NCBI RefSeq assembly: GCF_024029775.1
Contig: NZ_CP097122.1
Location: 372,001-436,000 of the forward strand
Length of the DNA: 64,000 nt
Source: Fructobacillus americanaquae
GTDB taxonomy: Bacteria > Bacillota > Bacilli > Lactobacillales > Lactobacillaceae
Reading direction: 5' to 3'
The notes under the pieces were generated by a model. The model saw only the letters and a program-made list of their open reading frames with translations. It was not told the DNA's origin and did not search any database. Of this stretch, positions 27,561 through 37,044 are shown piece by piece; position 1 is the first letter of the stretch; every line of letters starts with the position of its first letter. Both the position numbers and the translations under genes were made by a program.

Positions 27561-27579
27561 ATTATAGCAAAGCTTTGCT
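27561..27579 (-). promoter_or_regulatory. rimM promoter with 14-bp palindrome
   Basis: Minus strand TGCTATAAT: extended -10 with hexamer at 27561-27566. The perfect palindrome AGCAAAGCTTTGCT (27566-27579) covers the spacer. The predicted +1 is one base before the ATG at 27553. Confidence 0.6.
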
Positions 27580-27592
27580 TATCTTAGCTTGT

Positions 27593-27630
27593 TCAAAAAG
27601 AAAAAACTACCAAATGAACTTTGGTAGTTT
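27593..27630 (-). terminator. terminator/attenuator between rpsP and rimM
   Basis: Minus strand AAACTACCAAA-gttca-TTTGGTAGTTT followed by a T-rich tract; reduces readthrough from rpsP into rimM. Confidence 0.85.
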
Positions 27631-27652
27631 CCACTTTAAAAACCAGTTTGTC

Positions 27653-28099
27653 TTAAACCAATTCCAACAAATCAGCCTTCTTAGCTGATGCTGGGTAGTC
27701 GATACCCTGGGCGTCCAAGTATGCCTTAATTTCGGCAACCTTGTTCTTAGCCGTTGGCTTTTCAGATGAAGCAGCCGCAGCTGGCTTAGCAGCTACCGCT
27801 TTCTTTGTCTTAGCAGGCTTTTCAGAAGCTGCACCAGCCTTTTGTTCAGCATACTTAGCCATGATTCCAGCCTTTGACAACAAGTTACGAGCTGTATCAG
27901 ATGGTTGTGCACCATTTGCCAACCAAGCCAAGATCTTAGCTTCGTCCAACTTTACTTCTGCTGGAACAGTAATTGGGTTATAAGTTCCCACTGTTTCGAT
28001 AAAACGACCGTCACGTGGTGAACGTGAGTCAGCGATAACAACGCGGTAGAATGGACGCTTCTTAGCACCCATCCGCTTCAAGCGAATTTTAACTGCCAT
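27653..28099 (-). CDS. rpsP: 30S ribosomal protein S16 with C-terminal HeH-like extension
   Basis: 148 residues; typical S16 is about 80-95. Residues 1-85 are ordinary S16 ([20 protein letters not shown], then [13 protein letters not shown]). Residues about 86-112 are an Ala/Lys/Pro linker, and 113-148 ([20 protein letters not shown] then [10 protein letters not shown]) resemble the helix-extended-loop-helix (HeH/LEM/SAP-like) nucleic-acid-binding fold. GGAGG precedes the ATG. Its promoter overlaps the ileS terminator. Confidence 0.96.
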   Translation of the reverse strand: MAVKIRLKRMGAKKRPFYRVVIADSRSPRDGRFIETVGTYNPITVPAEVKLDEAKILAWLANGAQPSDTARNLLSKAGIMAKYAEQKAGAASEKPAKTKKAVAAKPAAAASSEKPTAKNKVAEIKAYLDAQGIDYPASAKKADLLELV

Positions 28100-28131
28100 A
28101 ATATAATTCCTCCGTATTTCTTTACTTCTCT

Positions 28132-28160
28132 ATTATGCCAAATATAAAAAACGATGTCAA
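28132..28160 (-). promoter_or_regulatory. rpsP promoter
   Basis: Minus strand TTGACA (28155-28160), 17-base spacer, CATAAT (28132-28137), also with a TG extension. The -35 hexamer lies in the 3' arm of the ileS terminator hairpin and the U tract forms the spacer. Confidence 0.8.
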
Positions 28161-28185
28161 GTGTTTTTACTTGACATCGTTTTTT
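28146..28185. terminator. ileS terminator
   Basis: Perfect inverted repeat of 17 bases, AAAAAACGATGTCAAGT/ACTTGACATCGTTTTTT, around a six-base loop; strong intrinsic terminator for the minus-strand ileS. Confidence 0.95.
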
Positions 28186-28205
28186 AAAATCCAAATAACT
28201 GATTT

Positions 28206-31004
28206 TTAAGCTTCAAAACCTTCTGCTAAAGCAGCTGGGTAATACTTCCGAACCAATTCAGCTTCAGCTTTTGATAATTCTGGGAAAGCTTCATCAGCTC
28301 CCAAGTCTTCGTGATAGCGACGGTCACGTGGTGACAATCCACCACGGGCCTTTTCGACTAAGACAGGCACGCCATCAAAGCTTGGCACCGTTTCCACTAC
28401 CTCTTCACGATCCTTCAAGTCTAGCTGTGAGACCATCAAGATCAAACGTAAGTCTAAGTGTAAATCAGCTAAAACGTTCTTCTGATCAGCCGTCAAATAC
28501 AGCGTCATGGCTGCTTCGGCATTCTTACCAACCAAGCCATCAGTTCGAGCAGCTTCGATTGCCTTGTTCGCTGCCGAACGCAATGTAAAGACTGTTTCCC
28601 ACTTGACCATCATGTCTTCAGTTTCTGGCAAATCCTTTACCGTTGGCATGTCTTGCAAGTAAGCGTATTTCGTGTTGGTATGTGGGATATATGACCAGAT
28701 TTCTTCAGCCGTGTGTGGCAAAACTGGCACCATTAACTTCGTTAAGGCCGTCAAAATTTCATAGAAGACAGATTGCATTGAACGACGCAAAGCGGAATCC
28801 GGCGCTTCAACATACACCACATCCTTGGCGACATCCAAATAAAAGGCCGATAAGTCAACATTAATAAAGTTAATCAACCGAGAGTAAATTTCATTGAGAC
28901 GGTAGTTATCGTAACTATCCTTCAAATCTGCTACCAAGTTATTCAACAATACCGTTGCATATTGGTCATGGGCAGCACGGTCTGCAAAGGCAACTTGGTC
29001 AGTTTCATAATCAAAGTCAGCTGTGTTTGCCAACAAAAAGCGCATAGTATTGCGAATCTTACGGTAAGAATCAGCAACTTGCTTCAAAATTTCATCTGAA
29101 ACCGGCATATCCTGGGACGTATCAACTGAGATAGTCCACAAACGCAAAATTTCAACACCAAATTTGTTCCCAACATCCAATGGTGAAATCGTGTTTCCAA
29201 ATGACTTTGACATCTTGTTGCCCTTACCATCCAAAGTAAAGCCTTGTGATAGCAAGTTCTTGTAAGGCGCCTGGCCCGTTACAGCCACAGAAGTAATCAA
29301 TGAAGAGTTAAACCAACCACGGTACTGGTCAGATCCTTCCAAATACAAATCAGCAGGATAGTCCAATTGAGGACGTTGCCGCATCACCCCATTCCAAGAA
29401 GAACCGGAATCAAACCAAACGTCCATGATATCTTCTTCCTTCTTGAAGTGGCCATTTGGTGAATGTTCGTTCGTATAACCTTCTGGCAACAAGTCCTTAG
29501 CTTCACGTTCAAACCAAACATTTGAACCGTGCTTTTCAACCAATTGGGCAACATGTTCAATAATATCAGCATCCAAAATCGCTGTTCCATCTTCTGCATA
29601 AAAGATTGGTAATGGCACCCCCCAAACACGTTGACGAGAAATGACCCAGTCTCCACGACCAGCAATCATGTTATGCAAGCGCTTTTGACCCCAAGCTGGG
29701 AAGAAGTTAACCCCATCAATTTGGTCCAAAATATCTTTTCGGAAATTATCAATTGAAGCAAACCATTGCGGCACAGCTCGCCAAATAATTGGCTTCTTTG
29801 TTCGCCAATCAAATGGATATGAGTGAGTAATCTTTTCCTTAGCCAAGAACAACCCGGCATCCGTCAACTTAGTGATAACCGTGCCAGTGACATCATCATA
29901 GAACCGACCTTCAAAATCGGGGCCCGCATTCTTGGTCATGTTTCCCTTTTCGTCAACCGTCACAACAACATCTAAGCCGTATTCCTTTGAAACATTGTAA
30001 TCATCTTCACCAAAGCCTGGAGCCGTGTGGACCAAACCAGTTCCAGAATCCAAAGTAACATGGTCGGCATTCATAACCACTTCTTCAGCATCAGCGTCCC
30101 AAGGATGGTAAGCCGTAATCTTATCCAAGTCTTGGCCCTTATATGAATCCAAAACTTCGTAATCTTCCCAGCCAAACTTTGGTGCAACCGTTTCCAGCAA
30201 TTCCTTGGCTACAACATACTTCTTGTCTTGACCAGTTGGCTTCACCAATACATAGTCAAAATCAGGGCCCAGGGTAATTCCACGTGAAGCGGTAACCGTA
30301 AATGGTGTCGTGGTCCAAACAACCAAGTAAGTGTCGCCATCCAAGATTCCCTTGCCATCCTTAACGCGGTTCGCATAGAACAATGAAGTTGACTTGATGT
30401 CGTGATATTCAATTTCGGCTTCCGCCAAAGCTGATTCGGATGACCATGACCAATAGACAGGTTTAGCTCCCTGGAAAATGTAGCCCTTCTTGGCCATCGT
30501 ACCAAAGACGCGTAACTGTGCGGCTTCGAATTCAGGTTGCAAAGTGATATATGGGTGATCCCAATCAGCCATAATCCCCAAACGCTTAAAGTCATTGCGC
30601 TGCTTGTCAACTTGCTCCAAAGCAAAATCCTTGGCCAGGTTGCGCCATTCACTCTTTGGCATTGACTTACGATCATGACCAGCCTTTGTTAGCTGCTGTT
30701 CGATTGGCAAACCGTGTGTATCCCAGCCAGGAACATAAGGTGCATAGTAGCCGTTCATGTTCTTGTAGCGGACAATAATGTCCTTAGTAATCTTATTCAA
30801 GGCGTGACCCAAGTGAATGTTACCATTGGCGTATGGAGGGCCATCATGCAAGTTAAAATGTGGCTTTTGCTCGTTTTGTGCCAGTCGTTGTTCATAGAGG
30901 TTGTCATCGTACCAACCTTGTTGCCGTTCTGGCTCCGTTGTTGGCAAAGAGCCTCGCATCGGAAATGCTGTTTTTCCTAAATTCAATGTGTCTTTATACT
31001 TCAT
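28206..31004 (-). CDS. ileS: isoleucyl-tRNA synthetase
   Basis: 932 residues, class I. The HIGH motif is [16 protein letters not shown] (about 55-70), the CP1 editing domain contains [14 protein letters not shown] (about 230) and the KMSKS motif reads GNKMSKSFG (about 595). The anticodon domain is complete. The C-terminal zinc region is unusual: where bacterial IleS normally has two CxxC pairs, this protein has [16 protein letters not shown] and no Cys at all. GGAG precedes the ATG and a T-box leader lies upstream. Confidence 0.97.
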   Translation of the reverse strand: MKYKDTLNLGKTAFPMRGSLPTTEPERQQGWYDDNLYEQRLAQNEQKPHFNLHDGPPYANGNIHLGHALNKITKDIIVRYKNMNGYYAPYVPGWDTHGLPIEQQLTKAGHDRKSMPKSEWRNLAKDFALEQVDKQRNDFKRLGIMADWDHPYITLQPEFEAAQLRVFGTMAKKGYIFQGAKPVYWSWSSESALAEAEIEYHDIKSTSLFYANRVKDGKGILDGDTYLVVWTTTPFTVTASRGITLGPDFDYVLVKPTGQDKKYVVAKELLETVAPKFGWEDYEVLDSYKGQDLDKITAYHPWDADAEEVVMNADHVTLDSGTGLVHTAPGFGEDDYNVSKEYGLDVVVTVDEKGNMTKNAGPDFEGRFYDDVTGTVITKLTDAGLFLAKEKITHSYPFDWRTKKPIIWRAVPQWFASIDNFRKDILDQIDGVNFFPAWGQKRLHNMIAGRGDWVISRQRVWGVPLPIFYAEDGTAILDADIIEHVAQLVEKHGSNVWFEREAKDLLPEGYTNEHSPNGHFKKEEDIMDVWFDSGSSWNGVMRQRPQLDYPADLYLEGSDQYRGWFNSSLITSVAVTGQAPYKNLLSQGFTLDGKGNKMSKSFGNTISPLDVGNKFGVEILRLWTISVDTSQDMPVSDEILKQVADSYRKIRNTMRFLLANTADFDYETDQVAFADRAAHDQYATVLLNNLVADLKDSYDNYRLNEIYSRLINFINVDLSAFYLDVAKDVVYVEAPDSALRRSMQSVFYEILTALTKLMVPVLPHTAEEIWSYIPHTNTKYAYLQDMPTVKDLPETEDMMVKWETVFTLRSAANKAIEAARTDGLVGKNAEAAMTLYLTADQKNVLADLHLDLRLILMVSQLDLKDREEVVETVPSFDGVPVLVEKARGGLSPRDRRYHEDLGADEAFPELSKAEAELVRKYYPAALAEGFEA

Positions 31005-31032
31005 AAGAGACTCCTTTCAATAAACGAAAAAA

Positions 31033-31275
31033 CGTCCTGTGCCCAAAAATTTGGGACAACAGGACGTTTTTTACGTGGTACCACCTATCTTCCGCTAACC
31101 ATCGGTTAACGCTCTAACTGGCGATAACGGGCCAAGCCGTCAAACTTACTCTTAGTTCAGTTTGATTAAGGGTAAGGGATGTAAAAAAGCTGAGGGAATG
31201 ACCATCTTACACCGGACATGGCTCGCTAACAATATCAACTTTTTCAAACTGGCTTACACCGTTAATAAATCATTT
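31033..31275 (-). promoter_or_regulatory. T-box leader of ileS
   Basis: On the minus strand AGGTGGTACCACG (about 31074-31087) is the T-box core, followed by the terminator ACGTCCTGT-(loop containing TGTCCCAAATTTTTGGGCA)-ACAGGACGT and a U run (31033-31070). The upstream 190 bases have stem I length. It would respond to uncharged tRNA-Ile; specifier not fixed. Confidence 0.9.
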
Positions 31276-32046
31276 TTACTTTGGTTGCCCATTTTCAGGA
31301 AAAACGACCACTGTTGGATCTGCAACTTCCGCTTCTACCTCAACTGTTTCACTTTCAGCAGGCTTCTCCCCTTCACTAGGTTCGATTGGACCTTTAGCAA
31401 AACTTGGGACTTCTTTAATGTCGGTTGGCAACGGCTTTTCTTCAGTACTATCCTGACTAGTTGGTGCTGAAACGACTGCTTTCGAGGCAGGATTCAACCA
31501 ATCGTTCGTTTCAGCCAAGACCTTTTCCGATAATTCAGAAGCAGGTAACTTGTCAACTGCCTGTGATAATTGTCCCTGCTCAAGCAAAGCTTTTTGTTGG
31601 TCAATCAGTGACAGGAATGATTGCCGGAAACTATCAACTCGCTGACGCAAGCGGTTTTGTTCGTCAATTAAATCAACATTCTCTTGCGCCAAACGGGCAG
31701 ATTCAGCTTCAGCTTTTTGATGGGCTTCATCAACAATTTGCTTGGCTTCATCTTGAGCATGGGTCAATTGCGACTTCACTTCAGATTCCGTCTCAGAGCG
31801 CAAACGTGAGGCAGCGCTTTGGGCAAACATGATTGATTCGTTCACTTGATCACGTTCACCTTCGAGCTCATCAATACGGTTTTGTTGCTGACGATTTTGT
31901 TGTTGTAATTTCTCAAAATCAGCCAATAAGGTACGGTAATCATTATTGACTTCATCCAAGAAAGAATCAACTTCGCGTGCGACATATGCCCGTGATCCCT
32001 TTCTAGTGAATTCATGGTTTAAAATCTCATCTGGTGTTAATGCCAT
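31276..32046 (-). CDS. divIVA: cell division/polarity protein DivIVA
   Basis: 256 residues: N-terminal lipid-binding motif (MALTPDEILNHEFTRKGSRA, then YVAREVDSFLDEV) followed by long coiled coils (about 40-150) and an acidic, proline-containing C-terminal tail. Binds negatively curved membrane at septa and poles and recruits division and cell-wall proteins. GGGAGG lies 13 bases before the ATG. Last gene of the division cluster. Confidence 0.95.
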   Translation of the reverse strand: MALTPDEILNHEFTRKGSRAYVAREVDSFLDEVNNDYRTLLADFEKLQQQNRQQQNRIDELEGERDQVNESIMFAQSAASRLRSETESEVKSQLTHAQDEAKQIVDEAHQKAEAESARLAQENVDLIDEQNRLRQRVDSFRQSFLSLIDQQKALLEQGQLSQAVDKLPASELSEKVLAETNDWLNPASKAVVSAPTSQDSTEEKPLPTDIKEVPSFAKGPIEPSEGEKPAESETVEVEAEVADPTVVVFPENGQPK

Positions 32047-32073
32047 CTTATCTCTCTGCCTCCCGAATTCATC

Positions 32074-32868
32074 TCATCGATGAATAATATTAAAAACTGC
32101 TTTGATTTTATCCTTTTTGCTCTGCCCTGACAAGCTTTCTAAGCAAATTCTTCCATATTTTCTCACTGAAATCACATCTTTTAGGGAAATTTGCCGGTCA
32201 ACCTGATCACTAACAGTCCAATTAACTTGCACAGAGCCACTGGTAACTAAAGCTTGTGCTTTTGCACGTGCCAGTTTGAATGCAGCTGCTACAACCACAT
32301 CAAGACGCAACGATTTGACTAAGAGAAATTGATCTTGGCCATCTTCTTCCTTTTGAAAGGCGTGCTCGAAGCTAATTGTTTGCCAGTCGGTCTTAACCTT
32401 GCCAATGCGACCAATCTCTTGGCGAATAAAGCCGACTAATGGCTGGTCAACCGCTAATTGAACTTGCCCTGCATCTTCTTTAACCACGATATCGCCAAAG
32501 CCTGACCGATCGAGTCCGGTGTGTACAAGTGCACCTAGGATGTCTTTATGGCGCAGGCTGACAAACTTAACCGGAAAGGTCAATTCTAACAAAACTAGTT
32601 GAAAGTCACTTTCCTCAACCTCATAAAAATCAGGTGCAATCACGATTCGCTTTGATTCAGCTTGGTCAAAAATCCCGTCTTCCAACATTTTTAGGCCTGC
32701 ATGCTGATTCACCAGCGTTTGCGCAATGTAGCGCTGTCGCGGATTTAAAAATTTGGTCAGAACTAATCGATAGTCGATTTCTGCCTGATTTACCCAGTCG
32801 AGGGCTTGCTTCACAAAATCGCCCTCACTTTCGTGAAAGTGCTGGGCGATAGCCTGCTGATTACTCAT
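32074..32868 (-). CDS. YlmH family S4-domain RNA-binding protein
   Basis: 264 residues. The C-terminal S4 domain (LDVVVAAAFKLARAKAQALV, then GSVQVNWTVSD) is preceded by the YlmH N-terminal domains (FLNPRQRYIAQTLVN). YlmH homologues bind ribosomal complexes and rescue stalled translation, and lie next to division genes in Gram-positives. The start ATG follows directly after the yggT stop. Confidence 0.93.
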   Translation of the reverse strand: MSNQQAIAQHFHESEGDFVKQALDWVNQAEIDYRLVLTKFLNPRQRYIAQTLVNQHAGLKMLEDGIFDQAESKRIVIAPDFYEVEESDFQLVLLELTFPVKFVSLRHKDILGALVHTGLDRSGFGDIVVKEDAGQVQLAVDQPLVGFIRQEIGRIGKVKTDWQTISFEHAFQKEEDGQDQFLLVKSLRLDVVVAAAFKLARAKAQALVTSGSVQVNWTVSDQVDRQISLKDVISVRKYGRICLESLSGQSKKDKIKAVFNIIHR

Positions 32869-33123
32869 TTAAAAGAACCATGCCAAGGCATATTGTGCCA
32901 AATCCAAGACGATAAAAGCGATTAATGGTCGCAAATCTAAGATGCCAATTGGTTTGATAAAAGAGAACCATGACAAATATGGCGTCACAATTTTCCCTAA
33001 TTCACGGCCAAACCATGTGTTATAAGCACCTGGAAACCATGACATCAAAACATAGACAATCAGTGCATAAGAATAAATCTTAAGCAGCCACGCAATAATC
33101 GTGACTAGTAGTAGTCCAAACAT
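32869..33123 (-). CDS. YggT family membrane protein (YlmG)
   Basis: 84 residues with two hydrophobic helices (LLLVTIIAWLLKIYSYALIV and LDLRPLIAFIVLDLAQYALA) and the YggT consensus LMSWFPGAYNTWFGRELGKI. Always found with sepF/ylmH; role in septum-related membrane organisation is not well defined. Confidence 0.93.
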   Translation of the reverse strand: MFGLLLVTIIAWLLKIYSYALIVYVLMSWFPGAYNTWFGRELGKIVTPYLSWFSFIKPIGILDLRPLIAFIVLDLAQYALAWFF

Positions 33124-33128
33124 AAATA

Positions 33129-33569
33129 TTAATACCGACCTTGATTATCAAGGTTTTCACTCATAGAGCCTGCTACTTCATAAGTTGAAGGTGTCAACAA
33201 GAAAATTTTCTCACCAACTCGTTCCATCGAACCCGAAACAGCATAGACAGCGCCGCCAATATAATCTAAAATTCGCATTGCTTGTTCCTCTTCCAACTGG
33301 GAAAAGTTAACAATCACAGCATCCCCTTCAATCACTTGACTGGCAATTGCTCGTGAATCAGCGTAAACCTTTGGTTCAAAAAGAGCAATGCGACCTTGCG
33401 CAACTCCAGCAGCTCCAGTTTGATTCTGATTTTTAAATGCGGTCATTTGCTTGTTTGCTGCAGGCTTTTGCTTTTGAACAGGTTGTTGCTCAGGTGCCTC
33501 TTCATAGCTCTCTTCTTCATAATAATCATCATCGCCCGAAAAAAGGCGCTTAATCCCATCAAATGCCAT
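33129..33569 (-). CDS. sepF: cell division protein SepF
   Basis: 146 residues: membrane-anchoring N-terminus (MAFDGIKRLFSGDDDYYEEE), Gln/Pro-rich linker (30-65), and the SepF core (IALFEPKVYADSRAIASQVI, then GDAVIVNFSQLEEEQAMRIL and DYIGGAVYAVSG). Polymerises into rings that bundle FtsZ and tie it to the membrane. 13 bases after ftsZ. Confidence 0.95.
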   Translation of the reverse strand: MAFDGIKRLFSGDDDYYEEESYEEAPEQQPVQKQKPAANKQMTAFKNQNQTGAAGVAQGRIALFEPKVYADSRAIASQVIEGDAVIVNFSQLEEEQAMRILDYIGGAVYAVSGSMERVGEKIFLLTPSTYEVAGSMSENLDNQGRY

Positions 33570-33582
33570 TAGTCAATCCCCC

Positions 33583-34839
33583 TTATCGTTTCTTGAAGAA
33601 TGGTGGCTGATCATCATCTTCGTTTGACAAGTCTAAATCAATATTTTGGTTAACCGGCTCAACGGGATCAAAAGCTCTCTTTTGAACGCCATCGAACTGA
33701 CCTGTTTGGTTACTTGGCCGTTTGCTAGTCGTGATATCCCAATTTTCAAAGGGATCATCCTTACCAGGCACGCTCTGATTTAAAGACTGGTCTTGACCAG
33801 TTCGAGCAAAAAGACCATTTTGCTCTGACTCATTTGTTGATTTGTCTTGTTGAACGGAACGTTTGAGGGGTTTGACACCACCCGCTTGCAAACCGGTCGC
33901 AATCACCGTAATTCGAATTGAATCGCCTAAGTCTTCGTCAACAGAAGTTCCAAAAATAACGTTAACGTCGCGACCGGCTTCTTGGTTAATCACATCAGCA
34001 GCAGTCTGAGCTTCGTACAATGACAAATCAGGACCACCGGTGATGTTCAACAAAACATCTTCAGCACCAGACATATCAACTTCGAGTAATGGTGAAGAAA
34101 TGGCAGCCTTCGTTGCATCACTTGCACGGGATTCACCATTGGCGACCCCAACACCCATCAAAGCTGGTCCAGCATCTTGCATAACTGTTTTCACATCGGC
34201 AAAATCCAAGTTAATGAAACCAGGATTGGTAATCAACTCTGAAATACCACGAACACCTTGGGCAACAACGTCATCGACAATCTGAAAGGCTTCCGACAAT
34301 GGTGTCTTCAAATCGATGCGGTCCTTGAGCTTTTCGTTTGTAATCACAATCAAAGAATCAACGGATTCAGATAAGGCTTGTAACCCTTCTACCGCATACT
34401 TTGATCGCTTTGGCCCTTCCCATGAAAATGGGCGAGTAACAACAGCGACCGTCAAGGCCCCCATTTCTTTAGCCGCCTTAGCGACGATTGGAGCAGCACC
34501 ATTTCCGGTTCCACCACCCATTCCGGCTGTCACAACAACCATATCGGCACCCTCTAGGGCTGATTTAATTTCTTCTTCAGATTCTTCAGCTGCCTTGGCA
34601 CCACGCTCAGGATTTGAGCCGGCACCAAGTCCACCAGTTAATTTTGGTCCAATTTGAACCTTTTGACGAGCCTTTGATTTATCTAAGGCCTGGACATCAG
34701 TATTGGCAACAATAAAGTCAACCCCTTGGATGCCTTCGTCAATCATATGGTTGACCGCATTAGATCCACCACCACCAACACCAATGACCTTGATGATAGC
34801 GCCGGCTTGATCCTGCGTTTCGTCGATTGTAAAATCCAT
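33583..34839 (-). CDS. ftsZ: cell division protein FtsZ
   Basis: 418 residues, tubulin-like GTPase. [13 protein letters not shown] (about 22-34), the signature [16 protein letters not shown] (about 107-122), and T7 loop NLDFADVK are intact. A variable Q/N-rich linker (about 320-400) leads to the C-terminal peptide [11 protein letters not shown] that binds FtsA and SepF. Confidence 0.98.
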   Translation of the reverse strand: MDFTIDETQDQAGAIIKVIGVGGGGSNAVNHMIDEGIQGVDFIVANTDVQALDKSKARQKVQIGPKLTGGLGAGSNPERGAKAAEESEEEIKSALEGADMVVVTAGMGGGTGNGAAPIVAKAAKEMGALTVAVVTRPFSWEGPKRSKYAVEGLQALSESVDSLIVITNEKLKDRIDLKTPLSEAFQIVDDVVAQGVRGISELITNPGFINLDFADVKTVMQDAGPALMGVGVANGESRASDATKAAISSPLLEVDMSGAEDVLLNITGGPDLSLYEAQTAADVINQEAGRDVNVIFGTSVDEDLGDSIRITVIATGLQAGGVKPLKRSVQQDKSTNESEQNGLFARTGQDQSLNQSVPGKDDPFENWDITTSKRPSNQTGQFDGVQKRAFDPVEPVNQNIDLDLSNEDDDQPPFFKKR

Positions 34840-34863
34840 GAAAGTTACTCCTTTGGGAATGTT

Positions 34864-36216
34864 TTATTCGTTGTCGTCTGGTTCTGCAAACAAGGAAGCG
34901 AGCGTTGACTTTACTCGTGAAAATACTCCTGGTTTCTTTTCAGCTGGATCGAGGTAAACCCCTTCCTCGCCTTGTGCTTCAATGACATCATTATCACCAT
35001 CGTCAACCAAGTGATAATGGCTGGCTTGGTCCTTTGCTGCTTCTTCCACCTGTTGTCCCATCAGGACTGCCTTGATTTCCAAGGCTAAGTTACTTTGGAA
35101 AGCTTGATGGGAAGCATAGGCAAGGGCTCGGGCGAAGCTCGGATGACGCAAGCCAATTTGTGTTGGCTGTGCAACCTGAACATTTGAACCAAAATGTTCT
35201 TGAGCCTTAGCAAGAACTCCAGGTGTTGCTGCGTTGCCACCAGTAATGAGAAAACCACCCGGTAATTCTTCAGCACCAATGGCTTGTAACTGCTGGTCTA
35301 AACGATCAAAAATTTGGTCGTAACGCGCTGCCATAATTTCAGACAGATACTGTTCGTCAACCGCCTTTTTTTCCGTTAAGCCAACGGCATTCACATAAAA
35401 TTGCTGCTTAGCCGATGCCTGGTAAGAGTCGGCTGACCCATATTTTTTCTTAACAGATTCAGCCTCATCAACACTAATACCAAGAACTGTCGAGATATCC
35501 TTAGTAACCTGGATACCACCCTCATAATCCACGGTCATATACTTTACCTTGTGATCATGGACGACAGAAGCAGTTGACTGGCCACCAGCTAAATCAATTA
35601 GAATCGCGCCAAAGTCTTGTTCAGCGTCATTTAGAAAAGCGGGTGCCAAAGCAATTGGTGCTAAAACCAGTGACTGCATCTGTAAACCAGCCTTTTTAAC
35701 AGCGGTCTTAATCGTGTCAACGACTTTACTTGGTGCCAAATAAGCTAGTCCTTGGACTTCCAAACGAACACCAATCATATCGGTTGGATCTTTAATGCCA
35801 TCAAAACCATCAACAATAAATTCGTTTGGTAAGAATTCAACAACCGTTTGGTCTTGAACTGAAAGCGAATCGAGGGCTTGATGTGTCACATTGACGACAT
35901 CTTGATTCGTAATTTGTTTATTTTGATTTTCAATCGAAACGAGCCCGGTCACCGTTTGGATGTCCACATGGTTAGCTGGTAAGCCAACAACCACCTCGTT
36001 AACTTCAATATTTGCCTTTGCAGCAGCCTGTGAAACTGCTTGTGAAATGGCCTCAGCCGTTTGGTTGATGTCAACAATCACGCCACGGCGTAAACCAGCA
36101 CCAGGGGCACTGCCCGTAGCAATGACGTTGAAGCGACCATTTTCGCTTTGGGCAACGACCACTTTAACCATGGTTGTCCCGATATCTAATCCAACTATCA
36201 CGCCATCTTGGGTCAT
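34864..36216 (-). CDS. ftsA: cell division protein FtsA
   Basis: 450 residues, actin-like ATPase that anchors FtsZ. VGLDIGTTMVKVVVAQSENG at the start is phosphate loop 1; ILIDLAGGQSTASVV (about 203) phosphate loop 2; GGFLITGGNAATPG the adenosine motif. The C-terminal helix RVKSTLASLFAEPDDNE resembles the membrane-targeting amphipathic tail. GGGGAG precedes the ATG; 24 bases separate it from ftsZ. Confidence 0.97.
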   Translation of the reverse strand: MTQDGVIVGLDIGTTMVKVVVAQSENGRFNVIATGSAPGAGLRRGVIVDINQTAEAISQAVSQAAAKANIEVNEVVVGLPANHVDIQTVTGLVSIENQNKQITNQDVVNVTHQALDSLSVQDQTVVEFLPNEFIVDGFDGIKDPTDMIGVRLEVQGLAYLAPSKVVDTIKTAVKKAGLQMQSLVLAPIALAPAFLNDAEQDFGAILIDLAGGQSTASVVHDHKVKYMTVDYEGGIQVTKDISTVLGISVDEAESVKKKYGSADSYQASAKQQFYVNAVGLTEKKAVDEQYLSEIMAARYDQIFDRLDQQLQAIGAEELPGGFLITGGNAATPGVLAKAQEHFGSNVQVAQPTQIGLRHPSFARALAYASHQAFQSNLALEIKAVLMGQQVEEAAKDQASHYHLVDDGDNDVIEAQGEEGVYLDPAEKKPGVFSRVKSTLASLFAEPDDNE

Positions 36217-36275
36217 GCAAATCTCCCCTTTTTTAATAAAAATTTAGAAATTAAACCTAAAAATAATCTTATCAT

Positions 36276-36281
36276 ATTATA
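36276..36281 (-). promoter_or_regulatory. -10 box ahead of ftsA
   Basis: Minus strand TATAAT about 60 bases upstream of the ftsA ATG, in the 112-base divIB-ftsA gap; suggests a separate ftsA-ftsZ promoter, as in other Gram-positives. -35 weak. Confidence 0.55.
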
Positions 36282-36328
36282 CCTTACTCTGGTAGGGCTT
36301 AGAGCCAATTTATGAGCAAGTTTTTTCA

Positions 36329-37033
36329 TTATGAACCATTATATGGATATGAGTATGATCCATATTGCAAATCAACAATCCCAACTGTCGACATTTGCGC
36401 TGCAATCCCAGCATAATATTGCATTTTATCGGCCAATGTATTCTGAGTTGCATAAACCGTATTGCCGTCATTCATTGACAATACTAGTTTATCGCTATTA
36501 TTTGTATCTGGTGCAAATTTAATCTCGCCAATATCCTGACGTATTGGCTTATCCAAAGAAGAAACTGCCCTAGCAACCCTTTTAATCCGGGTCACAGAAG
36601 AAAAATCAGTATAGATGGGTCCCTGACCATCAACTTGGTTGATTTTGCTTTGATTTCCGGCTGAATCGAGTTGATACCATTGTTCACCCTTCTTTAGAAA
36701 ACCGGCATTAATTTTCTCACCTGCTTCAATTGAAACCGTGCTCTTTGTTAATGAAATTTTCACCTGCGAAATTTTATCGTTACTTCTTTTTAGTTTTTGT
36801 TCTAAAAAAGTTTCTTGAAAGAAAACTTGGTAACGGTAATCACCGGGCTTAATCCCCACTTCTTTTTCAATTGTCTCAGATGGGATATTGCCAGCATCAA
36901 CATTAACTGTCGTAATTTTCACCCAAGGTTGCCAAATCATTAAAATGGTTGCGATTGCTGCCAAAAAAATAAAGGACACGGTGGCACTGGTCCATCTGGG
37001 ATTCATTCGCATTGTCATTTTAATTCTTTGCAA
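36329..37033 (-). CDS. divIB: cell division protein DivIB/FtsQ
   Basis: 234 residues, bitopic: one membrane helix (TVSFIFLAAIATILMIW, about 18-35), POTRA domain (VNVDAGNIPSETIEKEVGIK, about 45-65) and beta domain (YQLDSAGNQSKINQVDGQGP). Short cytoplasmic tail compared with streptococcal DivIB. The start is TTG at 37031-37033 with AGGAG eight bases ahead; the murG stop TAG is part of that site. Links FtsL and PBP in the divisome. Confidence 0.92.
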   Translation of the reverse strand: MQRIKMTMRMNPRWTSATVSFIFLAAIATILMIWQPWVKITTVNVDAGNIPSETIEKEVGIKPGDYRYQVFFQETFLEQKLKRSNDKISQVKISLTKSTVSIEAGEKINAGFLKKGEQWYQLDSAGNQSKINQVDGQGPIYTDFSSVTRIKRVARAVSSLDKPIRQDIGEIKFAPDTNNSDKLVLSMNDGNTVYATQNTLADKMQYYAGIAAQMSTVGIVDLQYGSYSYPYNGS

Positions 37034-37044
37034 GGCAATTACTC

